This document shows, piece by piece, positions 22,496 through 33,830 of a stretch of 64,000 bases of DNA. Made by a program: the position numbers and the translations under genes. Where the stretch lies: positions 620,001 through 684,000 of the forward strand of contig PVNU02000916.1 of NCBI GenBank assembly GCA_003013855.2, read 5' to 3'. The stretch comes from Liriodendron chinense. Its lineage: Eukaryota > Streptophyta > Magnoliopsida > Magnoliales > Magnoliaceae. Numbering within the stretch: the stretch's first letter is position 1; every line of letters begins with the position of its first letter. A model generated the notes under the pieces. That model searched no databases and had not been told where the DNA came from. It saw only the letters and a list, made by a program, of their open reading frames with translations.

Positions 22496-24126
22496 TGTGA
22501 CATAGTAAGAACGTGGTAGGTCGATCACTGTCTCCTCACCTGATAGATACCTTGAATCCACAAGGCTTCCAAGACTCCTCAACCGGTCTTCCTCAAATCC
22601 ATGAGAGAAAATCTCGAGTCCATGAGAGAAAATTGGTAAAAACCAGAATTTTATTGAATAATAATATGAAAGTTAACATTAAAAATAAATTTAACATCCT
22701 TATATATCCCTAAATAAACTTTAATTCATACTTACTAAAAATAGTAAGTTTTCCAAAATAGAAAGTTACTAAAAATAGTAAAATAAAAACTCTTAAATAA
22801 ACAAAAAATTCTAAAAAGAAGGAAACAAATTAAAATTCAGAATTACTAAAATATAATAGGATCTTCTAAAATTTCATTTTTCTATTGTAACAGTGCGTTT
22901 TCTAAAATCCATATGATGTGCATCCTGTAACTCCTCCCAAATCAAAAGTTATGGCTGATTTACGGTCCACCTTTTGGTCCATCCATGCGAAAATTGATGA
23001 TTTTTGTCAAATTTTTCTTGATCTTTTGCAGTCCATGTGCGATAGAAAAATTATTGATCCATGCCCTTCATCAGGGGGTTCTTGTTCTATATCAGACTCC
23101 CCCACTTGAAAAAAAAACATATCCTCAAATTTCACTTTAGGTTAAAGCCACAATCTTCTTTCAACTTCGGATGTTGATATTTGCTAACCTTGTCTTGAAA
23201 CTCTGAAATAAATTTCTCTGACTTCTTCTCCACGCCAACATAAATAATCACAACCAACTCTGCCACATCGAAGGTTAGCTCTATTTGAGAAAGGATAATT
23301 TTCTGCAAAATGAACAATTCATCAGAAAGTTCGGCGACTACTATCGCCTCAATTTCCTGCATTACTGGCGTGATACTTTCTGGGATACTCATGGATTTCG
23401 TCAAAACTGACTCCATAACGTCTGGAATAATTTCAGATTCTTCTTCCCTATCCTTTAAGACTGGGGTATTGATTTCCTCCACCTCAAAATTTTGAACATC
23501 CTCTATGATGGTAGTGGGTTGCACTTCAGAGACCTCATCTAAAGTTACATTACCTCAAAAATCTCTTTCAACATAATTCCCATGATCATTTCCATGCACA
23601 GGCCGTTGTACTATGATGTCTTCGACCTCTTTATCGTTGGGTTTTGAATCATCTCGGGTAACCCTACGATTGGCCACCTGGGGTGCTTTATGGAATATGG
23701 AATTGTTTCATACGATGAGCACAGGAGGTGGTGCTTGATTGTCAACTTAGGCTTGGGGCATATTTAACGCTGATGTGATTTGGTTAAGGGTTGCTTGTAT
23801 ACCTTACAGGAGCAATCGATTCTCTCATCGCGCTTCATTGATAGCTTGCGTGATATAATCCCTTAGAGAACCATCCTTACGATGAAGATCCAACCCTTCG
23901 TTAAACGTCATCGTCTTGAAGAATAAACATCTCTCTAATATTACTGATGTAGGGAGGAACGTTGTAAGTCGATCACCGTCTCCCCACCTGATAGATACCT
24001 TGAATCCACAAGGTTTTTGGACTCCTTAAACGGACTTCCTCAAATCTATGAGGGAAAATCTCAAATCCATGAGAGAAAATTAATAAAAACTAAAATTTTA
24101 TTAAATAATAATATGAAATTTAACAT
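22496..24126 (-). mobile_element. Internally deleted gypsy element (minus), truncated at right
   Basis: The 3' LTR lies at about 22496-23094, ending in ATCA. The polypurine tract CAAGTGGGGGAGTC, read on the minus strand, follows at 23095-23108. The interior is only about 850 bp. A primer binding-like site (23931-23944) precedes a second LTR copy that starts TGATGTAG at 23945 and is cut after 24126. Both LTR copies match the LTR at 7338-8060. With protease, RT and integrase missing, the element is non-autonomous. It abuts the long LTR that starts at 24127. Confidence 0.7.
23132..23930 (-). pseudogene. Gypsy gag N-terminus fused to an acidic open frame
   Basis: From 23930 downwards the minus strand encodes the same gag N-terminus as at 6987-7323 ('QATLNQITSALNMP', then 'QVANRR'), with stops. 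It then runs into a 130-codon open frame (23524-23132) rich in Glu, Ile and Val ('EEINTPVLKDREEES', then 'ELTFDVAELVVIIYVG', then 'CGFNLK'). I do not recognise that part. It stops about 20 bases before the polypurine tract, so it takes the place of gag-pol in this deleted element. Confidence 0.5.
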
Positions 24127-24139
24127 TTACTGGAAGGCA

Positions 24140-24890
24140 CTCCACTTACTGCAACTAGGGCCAGTGACCGTCTCTGATGGGACGGGTGACTTGCTGGAAG
24201 GCACTCCATGGGGTCATTGTGCAAATAGGGTTTCGACCGAGTCGTATATCTCAGTGTCATGACGCGTCTCTATGGACGATATGATTTTCAGGGATACACT
24301 TTACGGTGTCCACTTACTGCAACCAGGGCCAGTGACCGTCTCCGATGGGACGGGTGACTTACTGGAGGGCACTCCATGGGGTCTTTGTGCAAATAGGGTT
24401 TCGACCGAGTCGTATATCTCAGTGTCATGACACGTCTCTATGGACGATATGACTTTCAGGGATACACTCCACGGTGTCCACTTACTGCAACCAGGGCCAG
24501 TGACCGTCTCTGATGGGACGGGTGACTTACTGGAGGGCACTCCATGGGGTCTTTATGCAAACAGGGTTTCGACCGAGTCATATATCGCAGTGTCATGACG
24601 CGTCTCTATGGACGATATGACTTTCAAAAATACACTCCACGGTGTCCACTTACTGCAACCAGGGCGAGTGACCGTCTCCGATGGGACGGGTGACTTACTG
24701 GAGGGCACTCCATGGGGTCTTTGTGCAAACAGAGTTTCGACCGAGTCGTATATCTCAGTGTCATGACGCGTCTCTATGGACGATATGACTTTTAGAAATA
24801 CACTCCACGGTGTCCACTTACTGCAACCAGGGCCAGTGACCGTCTCTGATGGGACAGGTGACTTGCTGGAAGGCACTCATTCCCTTAGCC
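24140..24890. repeat. 168-bp tandem array in the left LTR, five units
   Basis: The anchor 'cagtgaccgtctc' or a one-base variant recurs near 24160, 24330, 24500, 24667 and 24835, giving a period of about 168-170 bp. Each unit also carries 'tcgaccgagtcgtatatc' and 'catgacgcgtctctatgg'. The period is a multiple of three (56 codons) and a minus-strand frame stays open, so repeated peptides appear in translation. That is a consequence of the period rather than evidence of a protein. Confidence 0.85.
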
Positions 24891-26237
24891 ACTCAACTGA
24901 CGGATCCCGCCTTGGACAGGACGCACATCAACTGGTCTTAACGATGAAGTATTTCAAACGTTTAGAACTCTTTCATTATGATTTTCGATGATAACCATAG
25001 CCCCCTTCGATTTAGTCTCTTATCTCGATCCGAGATGAAATAAATTCATGCAATTGATGCAAATGAGTATAGTACAAAGTAACTATGCTTTATGCATGCT
25101 TGAGAGAGGATTGTATTTATGCTAAATGTTCAGTGTATCAGACAAATTATGCATTTAATTTGATCAATCTACTTCGTATATATCTTTGTGTCATCGATAT
25201 TTTGCCCTCGCGTCTTTGAGATCGCGATTGATTTCATTTGGCATTAATAGATTTTCGAGCCATCAGGGCACTTCCCAGGGCCTGTTTACGATCTGATTCG
25301 GAGGATTTGGTGAATACCTATCATGATCGTCTCTGGATACGGGTGGAGTATGTCCACGAGGATCGCAATGTGATCGCATTTCAATTTGTTTAGCATGGGT
25401 CTATTTCCGAGCCGACTGGACACTTCTAGGGCTGAAAACAACTAAGTAGTGGGCCTGCTGTCTACTTGATTAAGGTATTTGGGGCTCCTGAGTTTGGATA
25501 ACCTTTTTGCGGTGCATGATTATGATATATCATGTTATGGCGGAGAGAAGTCTCCCTCTCGGGTTCGGTCAAATTCCGCTCGATTCCTCTCGATTTCGGC
25601 CGTTTCTGGCTCTTTCGGAAGGGTTTTCGAGGTTTGCAATATTGGCTAAGTGTTGGCCCTTTTTGATCAAATTGCTTATTTGGCCCACTTAACATCGACC
25701 GTTGGCGAATCCGATCCGGGGGATGGATAGAGGGCATTGATGTGTGTCTAGGAGCGCTAACACGATCAGAAGGTGGGCCACATCGAAGGCGGGCCACATC
25801 AAAGAAGGCCCCACCTCCCCATCAGCGTCCAGGCACATCTACTATGGGATGTGGGCGCATGTGGCTGAGGTGGGCACATGTGCCCTCTCCCTCAAGCGCA
25901 TGTGAGAGAAAACTGAGGAGAGAGAGGGAAGGGAAGGGAGGTAAGCGCATGTGCCTGCCCCTTGGGCGCACTTGTGCGCATGTGGCTTCTCCCTTGGGCG
26001 CATGTCCTCCAAGGACTTAAGAAATTTCCCATTTGCTTTCAATAAAAGGATGAGCGCATGTCCCATGGGACTTGGAGGATTTTGCTCCGGTGGGAGAAAT
26101 CCCTTTCCGCTGAGGGCATCCAGCGAAGGGATGGGCGCATGTCCCTATCCCGGTGACGATTCCGGTGAGGAACTTTTACCTCTGCAAGAAGAGTGCTCTG
26201 GGAGTGATGATCTCATCCCTGTCTCATCAAGTAGAGG

Positions 26238-26248
26238 GGTATTTATAG
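26238..26248 (-). promoter_or_regulatory. TATA box of the 3' LTR (minus)
   Basis: The minus strand reads CTATAAATACC, a strong plant TATA box about 1,030 bases inside the LTR start. The right LTR has the same box at 41422-41432, where it would drive gag transcription starting near 41390. Confidence 0.65.
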
Positions 26249-27271
26249 TATGTTAATCGGGTATCAGGTACCTGGCGCATGTTGTCTGCAAAAGGGAGGG
26301 CATGCGCATGCATTTGGAGAGAGGAGTCATGCGCATGTGATGGGGATCATGCGCATGTCACCATGCATCAGGCGCATGTGGCTTGGTGTGGGCGCATGTG
26401 GCCTTGGTATGGGCGCATGTGGCCTCTGTGTTGGCCGCATGTGGCCCCACTTAGAATATTTTCATGATTTTTTATATTTTTATTTTATTTAGAATATTGA
26501 AAAGGGAGAGAGAGAGAGCTCTCATGCGCATGTGGTGAGAGGGAAAATGCATGTCTCCTCATGACATCCGCATGTGGAGAGGGAGTGAACGAATGCATGT
26601 GGAGAGAGAGTGAACGGATGCGCGTTCCATCCCTTAGAATATTTCAGGTTTTGGGCTCCGACGGGCGACCTTCAAAGGGGGCTACCTTTTCGGAGACTGA
26701 GGTCACTAACACCAAGCCTCTTTTAGGCCATGATCGACCTCCTGAATGAATGGGGTGGGGTACCGATGGTCATCTGCTGTGAATTTTGGTAGTTCCCAAT
26801 TTGGACCCTCCGATCAGCTATTTGTACAAGAATATTATTCCGGGAAGCGCTCACGTAGAAATATACATTGCAAGGACTTCAAACTTGCTACTTAAGGTTT
26901 TCTAAGCATTTCGGATCATTTGACGGCCATCCGCATGTCTAATTCCAGTCCAAAATAGTACCTGTAGGCTTTCGGGCCCTTTGGGTCAGCTCCAGACGGG
27001 CAAAATGCATTTCGGTGCACGCAGGTAAGGATATGCATCGCGCGACTTTGAAACTTGCAGGTTAAGGGTTTTAGGGTGTTTCGGATCATTTGGCAGTAAT
27101 CCGCATGTCTAATTTCACCCCGAAATAACATTTGTAGGTTTCGGTCACGATCGCGCATGTTTGGGTTGCACTGGCGTTTTCTGAGTATTTCAGGTCTCGA
27201 AATCAGTCCAAATCATCGTAGATGGATCGCTGAATACTGTTTTACAATGGGTGCGAATTTGAGCCCCAACA

Positions 27272-27286
27272 AGTGCCCCCCCGGTG
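27272..27286 (-). other. Polypurine tract
   Basis: The minus strand reads CACCGGGGGGGCACT immediately before the LTR start TGTTGGGG. A G-rich tract directly upstream of the 3' LTR is where plus-strand DNA synthesis is primed in LTR retrotransposons. It fixes the element's orientation as minus. Confidence 0.75.
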
Positions 27287-27342
27287 CGCTGCGATGGATG
27301 CTTACTGCAGGCCAGTGCGGTGCACCGGTCCCCAGGCTCAAG

Positions 27343-27350
27343 TATAAATA
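27343..27350 (+). promoter_or_regulatory. TATA box, probable promoter of the PMD gene
   Basis: TATAAATA lies on the plus strand about 70 bases from the polypurine tract, inside the element and facing the PMD gene. It is outside the LTR, so it is not the element's own promoter. A transcript starting near 27375 would have a leader of about 1 kb before the ATG at 28374. A pyrimidine-rich stretch ending TATTGCAG at 28366 could be the acceptor of a leader intron. Confidence 0.5.
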
Positions 27351-27420
27351 CTGGACTCACTGAGTCATTTGGTCATTTCCGAATCAAGAAAACCAAAATT
27401 TAAGAGGTGAGAGCACTTCT

Positions 27421-27860
27421 CATGCGGGAGTAAGTGCATGTGGCCTTCCCATGGGAGCATGTGCCCCTCCAACTGATAATGGGCATATGGGATCTTGCTC
27501 CAGGCGCATGCCCTTGGCTCCAGGCACATGTAGAAGTGCATCTTTATGGAGTGGGCGCATGTGCTCATACTCAGGCGCATGTTGTTGATGCATTAGGCGC
27601 ATGCGGGAGTATTATGGGGCTAAGCGCATGTACCCTCAGCACAAATGCATGTGTGGAAACCCCTCATAATGCAGGCGCATGTGAGCTTCTCTTTGGTGAA
27701 GTGAATATGGGCGCACGTGGGGTCACATGCTACGGACATATACCTCCATTTACATGGAATGGGCGCATGTGGGGTCACATGCGCCTGGGGCATTGGCTTG
27801 GGCGCATGTGGGGTCACATGCGCCTGGGGCATTGGCTTGGGCGCATGTAACTCCACTACT
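27421..27860. repeat. GCGCATG motif cluster in the PMD gene leader
   Basis: About a dozen copies of GCGCATG or one-base variants occur in 440 bases. They include a 36-bp direct repeat of the type 'gggcgcatgtggggtcaca' near 27760 and 27799. The same motif is frequent in the LTRs. Several open frames (27365-27856) are made of it and show Ala/His/Met-rich nonsense. Confidence 0.75.
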
Positions 27861-28479
27861 TAGTGAAATTTTCTGAATTCTGGCATTTTTCATCGCCCTT
27901 GGTGATAACTCATGCATCTAGCACTATTCTCAGCCAAATTCGATGCCATTTGTGGCTATCTCGCTTAATGCTCGAATATGATTGGGACTTAGTGCTCGAG
28001 GCCCATGATATACTACTTATGTTGGTCTTTTATGGCTCGCAACTTCTCCTTTAAGCGGTTCTATGATGTGCACTTCCGAGCGGGCGCGCATGCATCATTT
28101 GGGGTTAGTCTGAATTCACACACACTCCGGGTGTACATGTAGGGTTGCTACTGTATTTGCTGCGCTATGATATGTGCGCGCTTATTTGTCGGATGTGCGC
28201 TCGAATTCCACTATTTCCATATTGTTGTGGGTCATGACTTTATACATGTATTTATTGACGTATTTTGTGTGTGAATCCGTGCTTGAATGATGTGGTGCTT
28301 ACCTTATTGCGTTGCCTGTTGCATGCGCTGGTCTTCTGTTTGATGCACTTTTGTTTGCGTATTGCAGTGAATCATGGCGACAGAGCAGGTTCTTCTGGTG
28401 AAGCTTCCAAATCGCAAGTTTCTGAAAATGCGGTATAAGTTTGATTACGGCTTTTGTAGAAGCAAGAAACAAGTTATCT

Positions 28480-30200
28480 TGTCCTAGAGGGGGGTGAATA
28501 GGACACTTTTTAAATTTCCCAATTACACACTTGTAATCATGCAAAGTATTCTTAGAGAACTTACTTCGAACACAAGATATGCAGAGTATAAATCAATAAA
28601 AGCACATGTGAAAGAAGTAAATCAGTTCATCCATTCATCACACAACAAGAGATTTTTATAGTGGTTCGGTTATGTACCTACTCCACTCCCGGCTGATCAA
28701 CTCACTCCTTGAGTGGCCGGATTTCACTATCACTACGGTTTTAAATGAGACTAACCATAAACCTTAACAGCCTACAAAAGGACTTAAGACTCAACACATG
28801 GATTCATCCTTCCATAGGACTAATCCATGACCACTTTGTCCTACACAAAGGCTTGTCCTACTCAAGGACTTGTCCTACGCAAGGACTCTTATGAGTTTGG
28901 GTCTTCAAACTCTGAAACCCAAATCTCAACTTGAGGAGGTTTCTTGGACTCGAAAGACTAAATATACTTAGCTGATTGAGTCCCTTGATGATGCCTTTGT
29001 TGAAGAAGCTTCAGCTTGCATGGAAGATACCTTCTTCAGCTCCCTCGATCAGCAACCTTGCTCCGAATGACTCATTGTAGATTCCAAGGTGAGGGATTAG
29101 GGTTAGGTTGAGGCTATATGGGGATATGGCTTTTATATGAGGAAAGCTTCTACCTAAACCACCATTAATGGCATTGATGACAGGAGTATATCTATGAGAG
29201 GTAGGTCAAGATGCCATTAAAGAGGGGTTGAGTTTATGATTCAATCCAAGCTTTGAATGCTTCATCAATGTTGGTCAGATCAACATGGATTGAAGTATGA
29301 ACTCAACAAATCTTAGGGTATGAGAGAAGAGGATCTCAAGGAGAAGGCACACACAAACCCTAAATGATGCTCAAGGTGTCTTTCACAAGATCCAACCGAG
29401 TTCCATATATAAAGATGACATTCAACGGTCAGAAAACGGTCAGCTCGATAGGATCCGATCGATCGGACATAAGTTTTAGCTAGATTTGAATTTTACTAAA
29501 AAACAGGTTCTCCGATTGATCGGACTTAGTTCCGATTGATCGGAAGACCCTGTCCGATTGATCGGACAGATGGTCCGATTGATCGGAATTCCTTTCAGAG
29601 AGTTTATGTAATTTTTCTGAAATTTCCTCCAATGGATCGGATGTATGTCCGATTGATCGAAGCACCCTGTTCTATTGATCGGACAGACCTCCGAGTGATC
29701 GGAAAAGTGTCCAGAGAGATTTTCAATGTTTGCTGGATAATTCTCCGATTGATCGGACATATCTTCTGATTGATCGGAAGACCTTGTCCGATTGATCAGA
29801 CAGTCCTCCGATTGATCGAAAAAGTGTCTAGAGAAGTTTTCAATGTTGCTGGACAATTTTCCGATTGATCAGACATATCGTCCGATTGATCGGACACCTA
29901 TCGGACTCATCTCCAATGGATCGGGAACCTATCGGAGGGAGCAGACATATTGATTTTTAACTTTTAAGCAACTTCTGCTGAAATGAACCCTTCCATAGCT
30001 GATCTAAATGGAAGGAGGACTATAGATGGTGCTAAGGATGTGCCTAGGAAGGATTTGGGCCATCTATAGAAGGTTTTGGGATCAAAGGTTTGGATGGAGA
30101 GGCTTGAAGCTGACTGATGAGCGATCTTCTTTGAGTAGCTACTGTCTTCAGCCGCAAGGAGACTGTCTTCAGCCGCAAGGAGACTCGACGACACACTAAC
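28480..30200 (+). mobile_element. Copia-type LTR inserted in the PMD gene
   Basis: The block opens TGTCCTAGAGGGGGGTGAAT. It contains 'tatagtggttcggttatg' and 'cctactccactcccgg' (28655-28692), a segment shared with the block at 1037-3294 and common in plant copia LTRs. It then has a dense TCCGATTGATCGGA array (about 29445-29930). No gag or pol accompanies it, so it looks like a solo LTR. The right end is not sharp; PMD sequence resumes by 30232. A 21-bp direct repeat 'actgtcttcagccgcaagga' lies at about 30143-30184. Confidence 0.65.
29445..29930. repeat. TCCGATTGATCGGA array
   Basis: About sixteen copies of the near-palindrome TCCGATTGATCGGA, or variants with one to three changes, occur in 490 bases. 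They are spaced mostly 20-60 bases apart with 'agaccctg' and 'acagacct' type spacers. A weaker set lies in the related LTR block at 2380-2690. The overlapping minus-strand frames here are repeat artefacts. Confidence 0.8.
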
Positions 30201-33200
30201 CATGGTAATTGATAAATCTTTGTATTAACAGTTTCCAGCTCTTCATCTATACGACGCGGTAAGAAGAGGGTGACTGGAGATATTGCTAACCCGTCTTCAG
30301 TAGAGTGTCGTTCGCAATCCTTTGAGACAATCGAATCCGAAGTGAAGGATTTCTCTGATCGAATTAAGCAACTCTCCCATAAAGTATTACTGAGTATCTA
30401 TGTGGATAAAACCACATCTGAGCCTCCGACACAAGGGACTAAAGAGGAATGGTCTGCCTGGTATTGTCAGTTCACTGATGCTACCAATGTTGTTAAGGCA
30501 GGTCCTTCTAGCATGCGCGGTCAACATTCCGAGGATGATCAGGAAGGTCAGAAGAAAAAGAGACGAAATCGAGGTAAGAAGCCGGCTGAGGAAGTTGACA
30601 AGGCGGAGCAATCGCCACAGCTCGTTGATCCGAAGAATGAGCGGATGAAGATCGGCTGGAATAGAAACAAGATCGTTACGACGTGCAGTTTCTCCATCGT
30701 CAATCCTTATACCGACCAAGTCATCTTGCATGAAAAAATCTCTTACGAGACACAGGCCCTTCCCGAGCATCGAACCATCCAATGTTCAATGCCCTTTTCA
30801 GTTCTATGGAGTCGAGAGGTGGACATCTGCCCCCGAGCAGTTGTTCACTACCATATTGGTCGACGATGGGAGAGAACAGTGGGTAGGTTCCTCGAGAGAA
30901 ATGGTTTTCCTTGCGCCTACTTGTGATCCTCACACTTCTTCTCCAGTCCATTATTTTGAGACAGTGCAGCAAAGGTTTCGACACATGGACAAGGCGACAA
31001 TGTGGGCGATGAAGAGCTTTCGTACACGGGGTCATTTGAACGAGTGAGTTGGTTATGAGCCGTGGGCAAAAGAGATTTTGATCCGACATGAGAGGATTTT
31101 AAAACAAATCAGCCTGTATCAGGCTATCGATGCGACTTCTGAACATTTCTCCCGAGATCCAACAATTCTTCGAAGCTTCTTGAACTACTGGTCTTCTGTT
31201 ACCAATTCGTTCCACTTTCCATATGGAGAGATGAGCATAACCTTATGGGATCTCCGGATGATGGTTGGGTTGTCTGTGATAGGAGAATATTATCAAAAAT
31301 ACATTCCAACTAATGAAGAGCTGTCTTCATTTCGGCTCAAAAGTCCTCGAGATGCTTATCATTCAAAGGCTTGTCTTGAGCTGTTTGCTGAGTTGTCGCA
31401 GTTCAACAATATTACGAAGATTCACTATGACGATTGGTTGATCTACTTCAGCCAGAGGATGAAGTAATACTTCTTTCGATGCCTTCTTTTGTACTTCGTG
31501 CTCTACATACTTTAATTTCTTTGTTTCTGACATGGGCACTTCTTTCTTCTTGCAGCATTGATTACGAAGAGTATGAGATCTTACCCGAAGACTAGGCTTT
31601 AATGAAGGAACGTTTTGAATAAAAGTTTCGCAATCCGAATGAGCTTACACCGTCTTACGAACTGGCAGGATTCTTACCATACTGGTTGTCGGCAATTATG
31701 TTGCCTAGCTCCAAGAGTGCTGATGGTGTCAGGGTTTCTTGCTTCGTCGTGGCAGGAGCTCTTGCAAATGGTCGCCAATTTTCTCTAGCACTGCCGGTGC
31801 TATGTAGTTTATATAGAGCCTTTGGCAATATTGTGAGTCACAAAGACCAACCCTGGCAAGGGATGAACGCGGCTTATTGCCCATGGCATTTCTTCTGCGG
31901 ATGGTTGGGCATATATTTCCCGTGGACATACGGAGTAGATCTCTTCCAGTATCTCCACGCCGATCACGCAGCTCTTTATCGCTATAGAAAACTTAACATG
32001 ATAACGCAGTCATTTGATTGGATAGCTTCCAAAATTGGCAGTTGGGCAGAGATTTTCTTCTACCACTTTCCTGTTTCTGATGCCAGGGAAGGTCGAGAAG
32101 TCGTTGATGATGAACATTCTGTGGATGCCACTGATAGGGAATTTCTGGTGTCTATTCGTACTGCCTCACTTCCGCTGCGCGAAGGAATAGAGTTCTGGCG
32201 AGAACCTTATTACCCTTGTCGGTTTGCCAGGCAATTTGGGTACGATCAGGGTGTTCCGATGACGTTACCAGATGTAACTAAAGTAAAGCAGGCGTACGGC
32301 ACAGGTCCTGCTCATTGGGAGTGGATATGGCATCAACTTTTGATGACGCGAACAGGCGCGAGGTTCATGCTTCCCGGCCTCTATCGGAAGACTAGCGGTC
32401 CTTATAGTTGGCTAAGATGGTGGGTGCATCAGTATGATCTGGTCCGAAACAACAGTTCTATTGATAATCCACTCTACATTCCTCCTACAAGGTTGACAGA
32501 GGTCCTCGCTGACGGATTGGGTTATTATAGAGAGCAGGTTGAAGTGTATTTATCGTCGAGCATTAAGCATACGATCTCCCTGAGTGTGTCAATTGACCAT
32601 CGTAAAGAGGATACTACGTTGGATGGCTGGCATACTTTCGGAATACCTTTAGCGAAATGGTCTCAAGAAGCCGGGTTCACACGTCTTCTGGTGGTTGAAG
32701 GTGATAAGAGTGCCAGTTGATTAATTAGCGAACATGACCCAACGACGACTGGGCCGGCGAATGAAATATCAGACCATGCTGGCGTGAGAGAGCAGGCTGG
32801 GCCGATTGGAGAGGATAATCTGCAAGGGTCCACTATGCCATGGAATTGCACGACTGTATCTATGGTCCCTGGTGCTTCCAGTGTTGAGGGTATGGTAGAG
32901 TCGCCGGCAGTAATTGAAATGATCAATACTGATAGCGATACTACTGAACTTCTGGATGTGACCTCAACACCACTGACCGAGACTATTGAGCCATTCCCTG
33001 ATGCGACGATACATACTGCAGATTTCTCGAAACCTGTCGTCGACTCATCTACTGGTACGGTTCTTTCATAGCTCCTTGGTGTATTCTTTTTTTCTGTACT
33101 TACCATTTCATTGAATACTTGCTTTGTTCCTTTCGTTGCAGATATTGCCAGTTCTGAGGCGGCTGCCCACGAAGCATTTGACATTCCTTGTTTCAATTAT

Positions 33201-33830
33201 TTAGACTGTTTCGGGCAGAGCGTACTGAGGGGTCTACTATCCAACATTTCAAAGGCGTTGGCTGAGCCAAGCGAGTGGCATACACTAGAAGCATGGGTGA
33301 AGGCATTGAAAGCTTGTGCAGGAGTAATCGGGCCTGATGTATCCAAAATAGTCTGTCACGTTTCTTCTTTCGAGGATTCTGTTGCACAGGTTATTATGAC
33401 TGAACAGATTGAACCTGACCCTACTGCCGAAGAGAAATGGCAAGTGCTGTCTTCTTTGCGGCCTGTCATAGAGCAGTTAGAACATTCAACGGTTAATGCT
33501 AGAACAACCTTAGAAGATAGTGAGACTCAACGTCGCGGGTGTATTAATCATCTTCCTGATGTCAGATCTGAGATCGCACGGCTGCAAGCGGAAGAAACGG
33601 CCATAAATCTTGAGGTTGCCCGCCTTGATCTTGTTGTTAATCAGAACCGTGCCGAGGTTGCACAACTCGAGAGTGAAGGAGAGGCGGCACGCAAGCAAAT
33701 GGAAGATTTAGAAATCGAACTTTGTAATATTCTGGATCCTGCGCTGACGCTAACGGAGGCAAAGGCCACCATGGAGGCAACACGGAAAGATGTGATGAAG
33801 TTCATAACGGGGTGTCTGGAGAAGCTGTAA

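Larger units (their letters stand above)
24127..27271 (-). mobile_element. 3' LTR of the PMD-carrying element, truncated
   Basis: The right end reads GAGCCCCAACA, which is TGTTGGGGCTC on the minus strand, and lies next to the polypurine tract. The left part equivalent to 38310 to about 39030 of the other LTR is missing. The LTR contains five 168-bp tandem units, a region of GCGCATG motifs (about 25850-26560) and a minus-strand TATA box at 26238-26248. Open frames on both strands (for example 24301-24540, 25462-25797, 25951-26256) come from the repeats and have counterparts in the other LTR; none resembles a protein. Confidence 0.85.
28374..33830 (+). pseudogene. Spliced plant mobile domain (PMD) protein gene, antisense in the retroelement
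   Basis: A candidate first exon starts at ATG 28374, six bases after an acceptor-like TTGCAG, and is cut off by an inserted LTR near 28480. A second exon runs from about 30232 to 31463. It has a basic, low-complexity N-terminus, a frameshift near 30720-30800 and a TGA at 31045. It contains 'FHFPYGEMSITLWDLRMMVG', the hallmark of the PMD (aminotransferase-like) family. Introns at 31464-31555 and 33055-33141 have GT..AG ends and join in matched phase. The third exon has TAG and TAA stops near its start (31593, 31620), then a 344-codon PMD part ('AAYCPWHFFCGWLGIYFPWT', then 'YGTGPAHWEW') and a TGA at 32718. The last exon ends at 33830 with a heptad-rich coiled coil. PMD proteins occur both as host silencing factors (MAIN class) and in transposons. 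This copy is broken, but its splicing structure is preserved. Confidence 0.85.

Noticed and set aside
24301..24876. Minus-strand frames with a repeated 56-residue peptide, which could suggest a repeat protein
   Set aside because: The 168-bp unit length is divisible by three, so any open frame repeats automatically. The same DNA in the other LTR shows the same effect, it is interrupted, and it lies in an LTR.
25742..27850. Many overlapping frames rich in Ala, His, Met and Cys in LTR and leader
   Set aside because: They are produced by GCGCATG motif clusters read in several frames on both strands, with no consistent start or domain.
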